Source: Desulfocurvus sp.
Lineage (GTDB): Bacteria; Desulfobacterota; Desulfovibrionia; Desulfovibrionales; Desulfovibrionaceae
Assembly (NCBI GenBank): GCA_020692325.1
Contig: JAIMKR010000004.1
Location: 157,441-221,440, forward strand
Direction: 5' to 3'
DNA length: 64,000 nt
Shown: positions 1 through 8,761 of the stretch, piece after piece
How positions within the stretch are numbered: the stretch's first letter is position 1
Layout of the letters: each line of letters opens with the position of its first letter
The notes under the pieces: model-generated
Databases searched by the model: none
The model's input: the letters and a program-made list of their open reading frames with translations, nothing else
What the model was told of the DNA's origin: nothing
Made by a program: the position numbers and the translations under genes

Positions 1-749
1 CTCGTGGGATAGATTTCTATTTCCAGTTCACCGTGAACGATTACGAAGATGTGGGATTCGAACCAAGGGTTCCAGCACTGGCGCAGCGGCTTGATACTTT
101 TCGAGAGCTATCCGAGCGCCTTGGAAAGAATCGTGTTGTCTGGCGTTTCGACCCAATTTGTATTTCTGATGCGATCAGCCCGCAATCCATCCTTGACCGA
201 CTAGAGCGCCTTGGCGAAACGTTGGGACCCCTTACAAATCGCTTGGTCATCAGCTTCGTCGATGTAAACGCCTATAAGAAAGTCCAGCAAAATATCAAGC
301 GGATTGACGAAGACCTATTGCGCGAACCAACTGAAAAAGAACAGGATTATATTGCAAATGGAATCGCGAAGATTGCGCGGAAGTATTCCTTGCGGGTATC
401 CGCCTGTGGGGAAAGCCGTTCATTCGACGCCTATGGCATCCCCAAGGCGCACTGCGTTGATGGCGAACTTTTCGCCGAAATCTGCTCTCCCCATAACATC
501 GCGTTGCAGCAGTATCTCGGCATCAACAAAGCTCAAGGAACGCTTCTGCCCATTAAGGCCTGGGACCTCAAAGTAAAAAAAGACAAGGGCCAGCGCGACG
601 CCTGCGGTTGCATCGAAAGCAAAGACATAGGGATGTACAACACGTGTCGGCATATGTGTGTATATTGCTATGCCAACCATTCCGCCAAAGCTGTTGAAAA
701 GAATTTTGCGCTACATGATCCCACTGCCGAAAGCATCATACCTTTCTAG
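1..749 (+). CDS. DUF1848 family protein, 5' end outside window
   Basis: The reading frame is open from the first bases of the window, so the start lies upstream and only the C-terminal ~249 residues are visible. The text around FQFTVNDYEDV and the VVWRFDPI motif are typical of DUF1848. The C-terminus carries a cysteine cluster (CGCIESKDIG, then NTCRHMCVYCYAN) that in this family is thought to bind a metal or Fe-S cluster. The reaction is unknown. Third codon positions are visibly richer in A/T than in every gene up to 20 kb, which suggests acquisition by transfer. A GTG at 33 could be read as a start but the upstream frame matches the family, so I treat the gene as truncated by the window edge. 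Confidence 0.8.
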   Translation, partial: RGIDFYFQFTVNDYEDVGFEPRVPALAQRLDTFRELSERLGKNRVVWRFDPICISDAISPQSILDRLERLGETLGPLTNRLVISFVDVNAYKKVQQNIKRIDEDLLREPTEKEQDYIANGIAKIARKYSLRVSACGESRSFDAYGIPKAHCVDGELFAEICSPHNIALQQYLGINKAQGTLLPIKAWDLKVKKDKGQRDACGCIESKDIGMYNTCRHMCVYCYANHSAKAVEKNFALHDPTAESIIPF

Positions 750-773
750 CTCCATTCCCTCATCTTCGAACAT

Positions 774-809
774 AAAAAGAGCCCCCGCCGCGTGCTCACG
801 GCGGGGGCT
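774..809 (-). terminator. Rho-independent terminator of ald
   Basis: On the minus strand an 11-bp G+C-rich stem (AGCCCCCGCCG with its complement, loop of 8) is followed by a run of T (plus-strand A run at 774-778). It lies about 40 bases after the ald stop. The T run is on the correct side only for the minus-strand operon. Confidence 0.85.
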
Positions 810-847
810 GAGGCAAGGAGGAAGGCTCGCTGGCGCGAGGGGGTAAC

Positions 848-1954
848 TTACGCCAGAGCCTCTTCGGCGGTGATGGCGGGCATGCCGAGCGCCTCGCCGA
901 CGGCGGGGAAGGTCAGCTTGCCCTTGTAGGTGTTCAGGCCCTTGCGCAGGGAGGCGTCCTCGCGCAGCGCGTCGATGCCCTTGGCCGCCAGCTTGATGGC
1001 GTACGGCAGGGTCTGGTTGACCAGCGCGAAGGTGCTGGTGCGGGGCACCGCGCCGGGCATGTTGGCCACGCCGTAGTGAACCACGCCGTCCACCACGTAG
1101 GTGGGGTTGTTGTGCGTGGTGGCCTTGGTGGTCTCGATGCAGCCGCCCTGGTCCACGGCCACGTCCACGATGACCGCGCCCTTGCGCATGGTGCCCAGCA
1201 TGTCGCGGGTGACCAGCTTGGGGGTCTTGGCGCCGGGGATCAGCACGGAGCCGATGATGAGGTCGGCTTCCTTCACGGCGGCGCGGATGTTGGCGTCGCT
1301 GGAATTCATGGTCACGATGCGCGAGCCGAAGATGTCGTCCAGGTACTGCATGCGGCCCAGGTTCACGTCGAACACGGTGACGCGCGCGCCCATGCCCACG
1401 GCGATCTTGACGGCGTTGGTGCCGACGATGCCGCCGCCCAGGATCATGACGTTGGCCGGGGCCACGCCCGGAACGCCGCCCAGCAGCATGCCGCGGCCGC
1501 CCTGGGTCTTTTCCAGCAGGTGCGCGCCAACCTGGGTGGCCATGCGGCCGGCCACTTCGCTCATGGGCTGCAACAGCGGCAGGGTGCGGTCGGGCAGCTG
1601 CACGGTCTCGTAGGCCACGCCAATGGTGCCGGACTTCAGCAGGACCTTGGTCTGGGCCTCATCAGCGGCCAGATGCAGGTAGGTGAAGAGCAGCAGGTCG
1701 GAGCGCAGGAACTTGTACTCAGCCTCCAGCGGTTCCTTCACTTTGATGACCATTTCGGCGGCCCAGGCCTCGGCGGCGGAGACCATCTTGGCGCCGGCGG
1801 CGACGTACTCGTCGTCGGTCAGCGCGGAGCCAAAGCCCGCGCCCTTCTCGACCAGCACGGTGTTGCCGCGGCGGACCAGGGTCTCGACGGCACCGGGGGT
1901 CATGGAAACACGATCTTCCAGGGTCTTGATTTCCTTGGGAATGCCAATGATCAT
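848..1954 (-). CDS. ald: Alanine dehydrogenase
   Basis: Catalyses NAD-dependent oxidative deamination of L-alanine to pyruvate and ammonia. The 368-residue length is normal. Visible family signatures are the start [17 protein letters not shown], the substrate-site lysine in IKVKEP (about residue 73), the catalytic histidine in YLHLAA (about 95), and the Rossmann glycine motif GGGIVG followed by the VFDVN acidic NAD-binding region. RBS AAAGGAGC precedes the ATG. It lies 29 bases downstream of an Lrp-type regulator on the same strand, so the pair is likely an lrp-ald operon in which the regulator senses an amino acid and controls alanine catabolism. Confidence 0.95.
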   Translation of the reverse strand: MIIGIPKEIKTLEDRVSMTPGAVETLVRRGNTVLVEKGAGFGSALTDDEYVAAGAKMVSAAEAWAAEMVIKVKEPLEAEYKFLRSDLLLFTYLHLAADEAQTKVLLKSGTIGVAYETVQLPDRTLPLLQPMSEVAGRMATQVGAHLLEKTQGGRGMLLGGVPGVAPANVMILGGGIVGTNAVKIAVGMGARVTVFDVNLGRMQYLDDIFGSRIVTMNSSDANIRAAVKEADLIIGSVLIPGAKTPKLVTRDMLGTMRKGAVIVDVAVDQGGCIETTKATTHNNPTYVVDGVVHYGVANMPGAVPRTSTFALVNQTLPYAIKLAAKGIDALREDASLRKGLNTYKGKLTFPAVGEALGMPAITAEEALA

Positions 1955-1983
1955 GGAGTTGCTCCTTTCGAAATGGTAAAAGT

Positions 1984-2475
1984 TTATTCCGACGGCTCGC
2001 TAAACCAGGCCCGCGCGCTTTTGGGCAAGGGTATCCACTTGCGCCTGGCCTTCATGACCACAAACGATTCGCTCGACGCGATGCCCCCAACGCCGGAAAG
2101 CGCCGTGTCGAGGAAATTGTACAAATCGCCGATGTCCTCGGTGGTGACCACCTCGACAAGGAGATCGTAATGACCGGTGACGGCGGCGACCCAATTGACA
2201 TTCTCCAGCTGGGAAATCTCCTCCAGCTTCTCGTCCAACTGTGTCTGCGTTTGCAGTTTGATGCCCACCAGCGCCACGGAAAGCCCCTTCACCTGAAAGG
2301 GGTCCACCAAGCCGGCCACGCGCATCAGTCCCTGGGCGATGAGGTTCTTCATGCGCGCGCGGATGGTGGGCGCGGTGACGCCCAGTTCCTCCGCCAGTGC
2401 GGACGCGGAGGCCTGGCCGTCACTGGCCAGGGCGGCCACGAGCCTCCGGTCGGCTGCATCAAGAACTTTCTTCAT
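1984..2475 (-). CDS. Lrp/AsnC family transcriptional regulator
   Basis: The 163-residue protein has an N-terminal winged helix-turn-helix (residues 5-60, with SASALAEELGVTAPTIRAR) and a C-terminal RAM ligand-binding domain (about 70-145, with VTGHYDLLVEVVT). Such proteins form octamers and respond to amino acids. It is the first gene of a unit with ald, so alanine is the likely effector (inference). A perfect palindrome at 2495-2516, beginning 20 bases upstream of its start codon, is a good candidate for its own operator. Confidence 0.93.
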   Translation of the reverse strand: MKKVLDAADRRLVAALASDGQASASALAEELGVTAPTIRARMKNLIAQGLMRVAGLVDPFQVKGLSVALVGIKLQTQTQLDEKLEEISQLENVNWVAAVTGHYDLLVEVVTTEDIGDLYNFLDTALSGVGGIASSESFVVMKARRKWIPLPKSARAWFSEPSE

Positions 2476-2494
2476 TGGAAGATTTCCTCTCGTG

Positions 2495-2516
2495 AAATTT
2501 TCGTTTACGAAAATTT
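2495..2516. promoter_or_regulatory. Perfect palindrome, candidate Lrp autoregulatory operator
   Basis: Ten-base arms AAATTTTCGT and ACGAAAATTT flank a TT spacer with no mismatch. It sits between the predicted lrp promoter and the lrp start codon, overlapping the expected transcription start. AT-rich palindromes are typical Lrp-family sites. That Lrp binds here is inference. Confidence 0.6.
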
Positions 2517-2524
2517 ATGAGACA

Positions 2525-2554
2525 GAAATATTGCAAAAGCAAAATCCATGTCAA
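2525..2554 (-). promoter_or_regulatory. Predicted sigma70 promoter of lrp-ald
   Basis: On the minus strand a consensus -35 TTGACA (plus 2549-2554) is followed after 18 bases by TATTTC (plus 2525-2530), a weak -10. The predicted start point falls at the edge of the 2495-2516 palindrome. Confidence 0.5.
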
Positions 2555-2710
2555 GTGAAGAACGCGCGTTTTTCGCCACAAAGTCGATCTCGAGGCGATC
2601 TTCCGGTCAAACGAGGCCGGAACTTGCCATACTTGTTAGATGTGCGCGTATGGTGTACGCGAAAGCGAACCCCCACTCGTCGTCGAGCGCCATATTTCGA
2701 GGAGGACGCC

Positions 2711-3412
2711 GTGTCATCGGACGAACGCTTGCTCTCCGTGGCCGAGATCGCCCGCAGGCTGGGCGTGCCCGAGTCCACCGTCCATTATTGGAAAAACCGT
2801 TTCGCCCAGCACCTGCCCAGCGCGGGCGCGGGTCGGCAGAAACGCTTCAAGCCCGAGGCAGTGGAGGTCTTCCGAGTCATCGCCGAGATGTTCAGTCTGG
2901 GCCACAGCGCCCAGGATGTCATGGAGACCCTCGGCAAGAATTTCCCCCTCACCGCCTCCGTGGATGGCGCCCCGCAGGCCGTCGGCGAGGCCGCGCCCTT
3001 CCGGGCCCGGCCGGCCGGGCCCCAGTCCATGCCCGAGGCCCAGCCGGAGGCCGCCCTGCGCATGGCCGCCGCCATGGGGCGTGAAATGGGTATGGAGATC
3101 GCCCGCGGCATCGGCGAGGGGCTGCGCCAGCATCTCGCCTCACTGCCGGCCGGCGCCCGGCGTGAGGCCCTGCCCGGCTCTGACGACGCCCCGGGCATCG
3201 GCCCCGGCGAGATCGACGCCATCAAGAATGTGGTGGAGAACGCCTGCGGCAAACTCGACGAAAACTCCACGGAAGTGGCGCGCATGGCCGTCGAAAACGG
3301 CGAGCTCAAGTCCAAGCTCGCCGTGCTGGAGACCGAGCTGGTGCGCCTGCGCAAGGACCGGCGCGAAATGGAGAAATATCTCCTTGACAAGATAAAGGCC
3401 GTGACTACTTGA
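2711..3412 (+). CDS. MerR-type HTH transcriptional regulator
   Basis: A 233-residue protein. The first ~70 residues form a MerR-like winged helix (LLSVAEIARRLGVPESTVHYW, then the FKPEAVEVFRVIAEMF helix). The middle (about 75-150) is Ala/Pro-rich and low in complexity, and the C-terminal ~60 residues (ENGELKSKLAVLETELVRLRKDR) are a strong coiled coil for dimerisation. There is no obvious cysteine metal site, so it resembles MlrA/CarH-like readers without a recognised sensor domain. The GTG start is chosen for RBS GGAGGA 4-9 bases upstream; the frame is open further upstream but without family similarity. The gene is divergent from lrp. Confidence 0.82.
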   Translation: MSSDERLLSVAEIARRLGVPESTVHYWKNRFAQHLPSAGAGRQKRFKPEAVEVFRVIAEMFSLGHSAQDVMETLGKNFPLTASVDGAPQAVGEAAPFRARPAGPQSMPEAQPEAALRMAAAMGREMGMEIARGIGEGLRQHLASLPAGARREALPGSDDAPGIGPGEIDAIKNVVENACGKLDENSTEVARMAVENGELKSKLAVLETELVRLRKDRREMEKYLLDKIKAVTT

Positions 3413-3501
3413 CACTGCACGGGACGAAAGCGCCACACCTTCCGTTCCGCGGGGAACCTCCTCCCCATGAAAGTCGGCCCGAATCCTCCATCAGCCCCGC
3501 C

Positions 3502-3529
3502 AAGGCCCCGCCCCCAAAAGCGGGGCCTT
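3502..3529 (+). terminator. Strong hairpin between the MerR gene and htpG
   Basis: A 10-bp perfect stem AAGGCCCCGC / GCGGGGCCTT with loop CCCCAAAA. No T tract follows, so it may be a weak terminator, a transcript-stabilising hairpin or a leader element of htpG. Confidence 0.5.
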
Positions 3530-3601
3530 GTGCGATGATGGAGACGAAATTTCGCCAACATCGCCCCTCGCGGCGGACCAATCGCCAAGGAGAAAACGCC
3601 A

Positions 3602-5500
3602 ATGGCAGCTCAAGCCACCTACGAATTCAAAGCCGAAATCAAACAACTCCTCGAAATCCTCGTCCACTCGCTGTACACCGAGCACGAGATCTTCCTGCGC
3701 GAACTCGTCTCCAACGCCTCGGACGCGTTGGACAAGCTGCGCATCGAGGCCGCCGACAAGGACACCGGCGACGACGCGCCGCTGGAAATCCGCGTCCAGA
3801 CCGACAAGGACAAGAAGACCCTCACCGTCGCCGACAATGGCATCGGCATGACCGAGACCGAGCTCGTGGAGAACATCGGCACCATCGCCCACTCCGGCTC
3901 CGCCAGCTTTCTCAAGGCGCTGAAGGAGGCCGGCGGCAACAACGCCGACGGCATCATCGGCCGCTTCGGCGTGGGATTCTACTCCGTGTACATGGTCGCC
4001 GACAGCGTGCGCATCCTCTCCCGGAGCCACCGCGAGGGCTCGGCCCCCGTGGAGTGGACCAGTGACGGCCAGGGTTCCTACGCCATCCGCGAACTGGCCG
4101 GCGACGAGGCCGCCGCCGTCCCCCGCGGCACCCACATCGAGGTGCACCTGAAGGACGAGTTCGTCACCGAATTCACCGACCCCGAGGAACTCAAGCGCGT
4201 CGTCCACAAGCACTCAAACTTCATCGGCTTCCCCATCCTGGTGAATGGCGAACGCGCCAACACCGTGCCCGCCCTGTGGCGCGAGCCCAAGTTCCAGATC
4301 ACCAAGGAACAGTACAAGGAATTTTACTCCTTCCTCACCTATGACAAAGAAGAGCCCATGGACGTGCTGCACACCAGCGTCGACGCGCCGGTGCAGTTCA
4401 GCTCCCTGTGCTTCATCCCGCAGAAGAGCAAGGACTTCATGGGCTTCGACCACGAGGACTGGGGCCTCGACCTCTACGTCCGCCGTGTGCTCATCCAGCG
4501 CCAGAACAAGAACCTCATCCCGCAGTATCTCATGTTCGTACGCGGCGTGGTGGACACCGAGGACCTGCCGCTGAACATCAGCCGCGAGACCCTGCAGGAC
4601 AACCTGCTCATCCGCAAAATCAGCACCACCCTCACCAAGCAGCTGCTCGGCCAGCTGACCAAAATGGCCGAGGACAAGGACAAGTACGCCAAATTCTGGC
4701 GCGAGCACTCCCGCGTGTTCAAAGCCGGCTACATGGACTTCGCCAACCGCGAGACCTTCGCCGGCCTGCTGCGCTTCAACTCCAGCGCCTGCGACGACGC
4801 CGAGGGGCTCGTCTCGCTTGAGGAGTACATCTCCCGCGCCAAACCGGACCAGAAGAAGATCTACTTCGCCTTCGGCCCCAGCCGCGAGGCCCTCAAGCTG
4901 AACCCGCATCTGGAGATCTTCCGCAAGAAGGGCGTGGAGGTGCTCTACCTCTTCGAGCCCATCGACGAGTTCGTCATGGACGCCCTGCACACGCACAAGG
5001 ACTTCGAGCTGGTGCCCGCCGAGGTGGCCAAGCCCGAGGACCTGGACAAGCTGCCCGATGTGGAGGCCGCCCCCGAGGAAGCCGCCGCGCCCGCCCCGGA
5101 AAAGGACGCCATGACCGCCCTGCTCGTGCGCGTCAAGGCCGTGCTCGGCGATGCCGTGGCCGACGTGCGCGCCTCCTCGCGCCTCACCGGCAGCCCCTGC
5201 TGCCTGGTGAACCCGGACGGGCACACCACGTCGAGCATGGACAAGATCATGCGCGCCATGAACCACGACAATTCGGTCCCCAAGAAGGTGCTCGAACTCA
5301 ACCCCACTCACGCCCTTGTTCGCAACCTCGTGGACCTGAACAAGGCCGACGCCAACGACGCCTTCGTCGAGCAGGCCGCGCGCCAGCTCTTCGAGTCCGC
5401 CCTGCTGCTGGAAGGCTACCTGCCCGATCCCCACGCGTTGGTCGGTCGCGTGCAGGAGCTGCTCACCAAGTCCAGCGGTTGGTACGCCAAGAGCAAGTAG
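3602..5500 (+). CDS. htpG: Hsp90-family molecular chaperone HtpG
   Basis: ATP-dependent cytosolic chaperone of 632 residues, full length for the family. The GHKL ATPase domain is clear: [14 protein letters not shown] (N-box, about residues 35-48), VADNGIGM (about 78-85), then GRFGVGFYS. The middle domain has the catalytic-loop arginine in [11 protein letters not shown], and the C-terminal dimerisation domain ends near residue 630. A stretch of Glu/Ala/Pro ([16 protein letters not shown], about residues 487-502) lengthens the linker before the C-terminal domain. RBS AAGGAG lies 10 bases upstream. It is transcribed alone. Confidence 0.97.
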
Positions 5501-5683
5501 CGGAAGTCATTGCTCCGCAGGTCGGGGGGCTACGCGCCCCCCGGACCCCGCGAAAGGGGACGGGAGGCCGAGGAGGCTTTTCCGTCCTTTTTTATGACAG
5601 AAGGTTCCACTTCCGGCGGGTGATACGACAAGAGCGGATGGCAAGATTGCGCCGCAGGCCAGGAGACCACGCGTTTCCTTGAA

Positions 5684-5812
5684 CCCGCGCATATGGGAAG
5701 CGAGGCCTTTCCTTACACAGGGTTCCAAGGGGCGGAGGCCCCTTGGCCTGCGGAGCATGTCCGCCCGCCACCTTGCCGTGGTGGTTGGATGACGCCTTCG
5801 GAAGCCAGGGGG
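5684..5812 (+). repeat. Intergenic repeat family 1, copy A
   Basis: Begins CCCGCGCATATGGGAAGCG and runs through an AAGGGGC..GCCCCTT hairpin and the block GCGGAGCATGTCC to CCACCTTGCCGTGGTGG. It is repeated as copy B 145 bases further on. An inverted copy of the first 80 bases is found at 10865-10944. Confidence 0.85.
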
Positions 5813-5828
5813 CTACGCGCCCCCAGGG

Positions 5829-5957
5829 CCCCGCGCATATGGGAAGCGAGGCCTTTCCTTGAACAGGGTCCCAAGGGGCGAAGGCCCCTTGGCCTGCGGA
5901 GCATGTCCCTCCGCCACCTTGCCGTGGTGATTGAATGATGCCCTCGGCGACCAGGGG
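5829..5957 (+). repeat. Intergenic repeat family 1, copy B
   Basis: Tandem partner of copy A with scattered substitutions. The first 80 bases match the reverse complement of 10865-10944 at all but four positions by eye. That is far above background and shows recent mobility or gene conversion between spacers 5 kb apart. Confidence 0.85.
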
Positions 5958-6112
5958 TCTGCACTTCCCCAGCCCCCCCGAAAGGGGATGGGGCGTTTTC
6001 AAACCCTTTTGCGCGTCCAACCGCGACGCTTCCGGCCTGTTTCCCCCATTGCGTCCGCGCGGTGCTGCGTATAGTATCGAATGAGCGTAACATCTCGCGT
6101 GGGGGAAAGCAC

Positions 6113-7546
6113 ATGGGCCTAGATCGCCATCACCTGCTGAGCCTGCACACCGTGCTGGAAGGCCTGCGACAGGGCCTGTGCGAATTTTCCGGCCCGTCGC
6201 GGGTGGCGCTGGTGTACGCCCAGGTCGAAGGCGATCCCCTGTGGGTGGTGGATCCGCAGAACCTGTTGCGCGGCCACGAACCACGTCTGCGCGAATACTT
6301 CCTTGATACGGACGAATGGCGCTCCGGCCTGCCGAGCCCGGAAGACGTGGCCTATTTCGACCAGCTCCACGCCCGAAGGCTGGGGCTGGCGGGTATCGTG
6401 AGCCTGGGCGGACGCGCGCGCAGCGTGGCCTATCAGATGTGGTTCACGGAGCAGCACCCGAATTTGTGCTCGCCCGGTCCCACGCGTCACTGGCTGGAGT
6501 TGGCCCTGCGTCAGCTGGCCACCTGCCTGAACGGCGACGACATCCTCACGCTCGATTCCGTCTCCAACACCCTGCAGGAGATGGCCCCCCACGCGGTGTG
6601 CGACTGCATCGTGGACGAACGGGCCCGGGCCCTCGGGCCGGATACGCGGCTGCGCGTGGCCAACATCCTCGCGGCGGTCATGCAGATTTCCAAAACGCCG
6701 GAGGAGGGCGCCTGGGCGCGCGGGCGGCTGGCCTGCGTGGAGCCCTCGCGGCTGTCGCGCGTGCGTTATCTGGTGCGGCTGCCCAAGGCCGAACGCCCCC
6801 GGCTGGAGAACGGCAAACACGTGCGCAAGATGCTGCAGGCCGTGGAGCGATCCGAGCGGCTGCTCGTGTCCGACGGCGAACACATCATCGGCGTCGCATC
6901 GGGCGACCTGCCGGCCGGCAGCGTGTGTGCGAACTTCAACGGCCGGCACGGAATGCTTTTTCTCGATGGCGCGCCCGTGTGCAGTTTTTCCGACGGCGCA
7001 TTCCATTCCTCCAATCGCCGCCCCAATCTCGTGACGCTGGAGGAGGCGCTGCTGGAATGGCCGCTGGACGACGGGCAGCGCACGCGGCTGTTCGCAGCCA
7101 TCTCGCGGCTGGTGACCGAGGCGGGCGAGCAGAAATACGGCTGCGCGCTCATTCTTGATCCCTACACCCCGCTGTTGACCCTCTCCGGCCACGGGCTGGA
7201 AACGCCGATGCCGCTGGACGCCGACGCGCGCCTTTCCCTGGCCGCCGGGCTGGCCAAGGTGGACGGCGCGCTGCATCTTTCGGCCACGCGCAACCAGCTT
7301 TGCGGCTTCGCCTGCCTCATGGACGGCCCGAGCATCCCCGGCGAGGACCGCTCGCGCGGGGCGCGCTACAACTCCGCCCTGCGCTTCACGCACTCGCACC
7401 CGGAACTCATCGTGGTCGTCGTCTCCAGCGACCGCCCCGTCTCCGTGATGCGCAAGGGCGTGGACCTCTCCCGCCCGCCCGCGTGGCCGCCGGTCCCCAC
7501 CATGCTGCGTCCGCCCCCCACCATCGCCCAGTGGCTGGCGGGCTGA
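6113..7546 (+). CDS. Divergent DisA_N / diadenylate cyclase (DAC) domain protein
   Basis: A 477-residue protein. Residues ~360-460 read as a DAC domain: KVDGALHLS (DGA at 384-386) and, 30 residues on, GARYNSALR (416-424) followed by the strand ELIVVVVSSDRPVSVM. Canonical enzymes have DGA plus GTRHRAA; here the second motif has lost the T, H and second R. The remaining ~350 residues match no domain I can name; they sit where sensor domains occur in DAC-associated proteins. The ATG is chosen for GGGGGAAA 3-10 bases upstream. It may make or bind a dinucleotide other than c-di-AMP, or be a catalytically dead sensor. Soluble, no TM helices seen. Confidence 0.72.
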   Translation: MGLDRHHLLSLHTVLEGLRQGLCEFSGPSRVALVYAQVEGDPLWVVDPQNLLRGHEPRLREYFLDTDEWRSGLPSPEDVAYFDQLHARRLGLAGIVSLGGRARSVAYQMWFTEQHPNLCSPGPTRHWLELALRQLATCLNGDDILTLDSVSNTLQEMAPHAVCDCIVDERARALGPDTRLRVANILAAVMQISKTPEEGAWARGRLACVEPSRLSRVRYLVRLPKAERPRLENGKHVRKMLQAVERSERLLVSDGEHIIGVASGDLPAGSVCANFNGRHGMLFLDGAPVCSFSDGAFHSSNRRPNLVTLEEALLEWPLDDGQRTRLFAAISRLVTEAGEQKYGCALILDPYTPLLTLSGHGLETPMPLDADARLSLAAGLAKVDGALHLSATRNQLCGFACLMDGPSIPGEDRSRGARYNSALRFTHSHPELIVVVVSSDRPVSVMRKGVDLSRPPAWPPVPTMLRPPPTIAQWLAG

Positions 7547-7561
7547 ACAGGAGCCAGAGTC

Positions 7562-7843
7562 ATGCGCATCCGCCCCGAGACACCGGCCGACCTCGCCGCC
7601 TTCGCCCACCGTCCCCACAGCCGGCGGGCCGAGCACCCCATCGTGATGGCGATTCCATCCGGCCACAGCGACCGCAGCCGCCCGGTCGGCGTGGAGAGCC
7701 ACGCGGCAGATCTTTCCACCATCCGCTGCCTGCGGCGGCGCATGGCGTTTCCGCAGTCCTGCGACCCGCACGACAAGCCGGGCCTGTTCCTCCCGCTCAT
7801 CAACGCCCAGGGCGTTGGCGACGGCGGGGACGCGTCCGAATAA
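7562..7843 (+). CDS. Small hypothetical protein, possible GNAT remnant
   Basis: A 93-residue frame with G/C-rich third positions and RBS CAGGAG 9 bases before its ATG, 15 bases after the DAC-domain gene. The first dozen residues (MRIRPETPADLAAF) look exactly like the N-terminus of a GNAT acetyltransferase. The rest lacks the acetyl-CoA binding motif and reads as low-complexity Arg/His/Pro-rich sequence. It may be a decayed GNAT gene or a genuine small protein. No function is assigned. Confidence 0.4.
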   Translation: MRIRPETPADLAAFAHRPHSRRAEHPIVMAIPSGHSDRSRPVGVESHAADLSTIRCLRRRMAFPQSCDPHDKPGLFLPLINAQGVGDGGDASE

Positions 7844-7905
7844 CCGCAACGAAAAGGCGGGCGCCCCCGCGTCCGCCGCGCACCTACGACCCGAGGGAGG
7901 ACCCC

Positions 7906-8610
7906 ATGCGCGCCGTCGCCATCGTCGGCTTCAAAAAATCCGGCAAGACCACTCTGGCCCTGGAACTGGCCGAGGAGCTGAGAAAACTCGGCCAGAGCGT
8001 CACGCTGGTCAAACACTCGCACCACGGCTTCGACGAACGTGTCGAGAGCGACACCGCGCGTTTCCGCGAGCACGCGGACATGGTCATGGGCTTCTCGCCC
8101 GGAGGCAGTTTCGTCTCCTGGCCGGGTGAGCTCGGCATGGCCGATCTGCTGCCGCTGGTGCGCACGGACTTCCTGGTGCTGGAGGGAGGCAAGGGAATCG
8201 GCGTCATGCCGCGCATCGTCATCGCCGGCGACGACGCCACGGCGGCGGAACTCGATCCAGAACTTGCGCTCGCCGCCTACGGCGACACCCCCCTCGACGA
8301 CCTCATGGCCACGCGCGACGTGGCCGGGCTGGCGCGCATCGCCCTGCGCGGGGGATTCGCCCTGCCGGGATTGGACTGCGGGGCCTGTGGCCGCGAGAAT
8401 TGCCATGGACTCGCCACGGCCATCGTCGCCGGCGAGGCCACGACCGACGACTGCGCGGCCTTGAACGGCGGCGGCATTAGCGTGCGCGTGAATGGTCAAA
8501 CGCTGCCCCTCAACCCCTTCGTGGCGGGCATCCTCAAAAGCGGCATCCGGGGGATGCTCTCCGCCCTCAAAGGCTACGCGCCCGGCCCGGTGGACATCCG
8601 CTTCGACTGA
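7906..8610 (+). CDS. mobB: MobB-type GTPase fused to an Fe-S (PF04060-like) domain
   Basis: A 234-residue protein. The N-terminal ~155 residues match MobB, which helps attach GMP to molybdopterin for Mo/W enzymes: Walker A GFKKSGKT (8-15), VKHSHHGF, then the D-T-R region typical of MobB, and FLVLEGGKG. The C-terminal part adds LPGLDCGACGRENCHGLA with a further Cys about 17 residues on, i.e. C-x2-C-x4-C-x16/17-C, the pattern of the small 4Fe-4S domain of corrinoid and ferredoxin-type proteins. RBS GGGAGGA is near the ATG. Whether the cluster senses redox state for cofactor maturation is inference. Confidence 0.88.
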   Translation: MRAVAIVGFKKSGKTTLALELAEELRKLGQSVTLVKHSHHGFDERVESDTARFREHADMVMGFSPGGSFVSWPGELGMADLLPLVRTDFLVLEGGKGIGVMPRIVIAGDDATAAELDPELALAAYGDTPLDDLMATRDVAGLARIALRGGFALPGLDCGACGRENCHGLATAIVAGEATTDDCAALNGGGISVRVNGQTLPLNPFVAGILKSGIRGMLSALKGYAPGPVDIRFD

Positions 8611-8761
8611 GCGCGGCGACGCGCTTGTGAAGCCCGGCGCGCGGCTTGACGCGCCGGCCACGCGGTTCTACTTGAGCCCACGACCCGCGAAGCCCGGACG
8701 GACAGCCCGGGCGCGCCCTCGCCGCCCTCCCGGCGGGGCGAAGCAGCGGGGGGAGCCCATC

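Larger units (their letters stand above)
5501..6112. other. 612-bp gene-free spacer made of structured repeats
   Basis: No credible coding region is seen. A GC-rich hairpin (GGGGGGC TAC GCGCCCCCC, 5524-5542) follows htpG and could end its transcript. Two direct copies of a ~129-bp repeat follow (5684-5812 and 5829-5957), each with internal hairpins. The 3' end holds a TATAGT hexamer at 6070-6075, possibly the -10 of the gene at 6113. Confidence 0.7.

Noticed and set aside
5684..5957. Tandem repeats considered as a CRISPR array
   Set aside because: Only two units of ~129 bp with no uniform short repeat and unique spacers; internal hairpins fit an intergenic repeat element instead.
8611..8761. 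Riboswitch upstream of panB
   Set aside because: Only generic GC-rich hairpins are visible; no conserved riboswitch core could be recognised.
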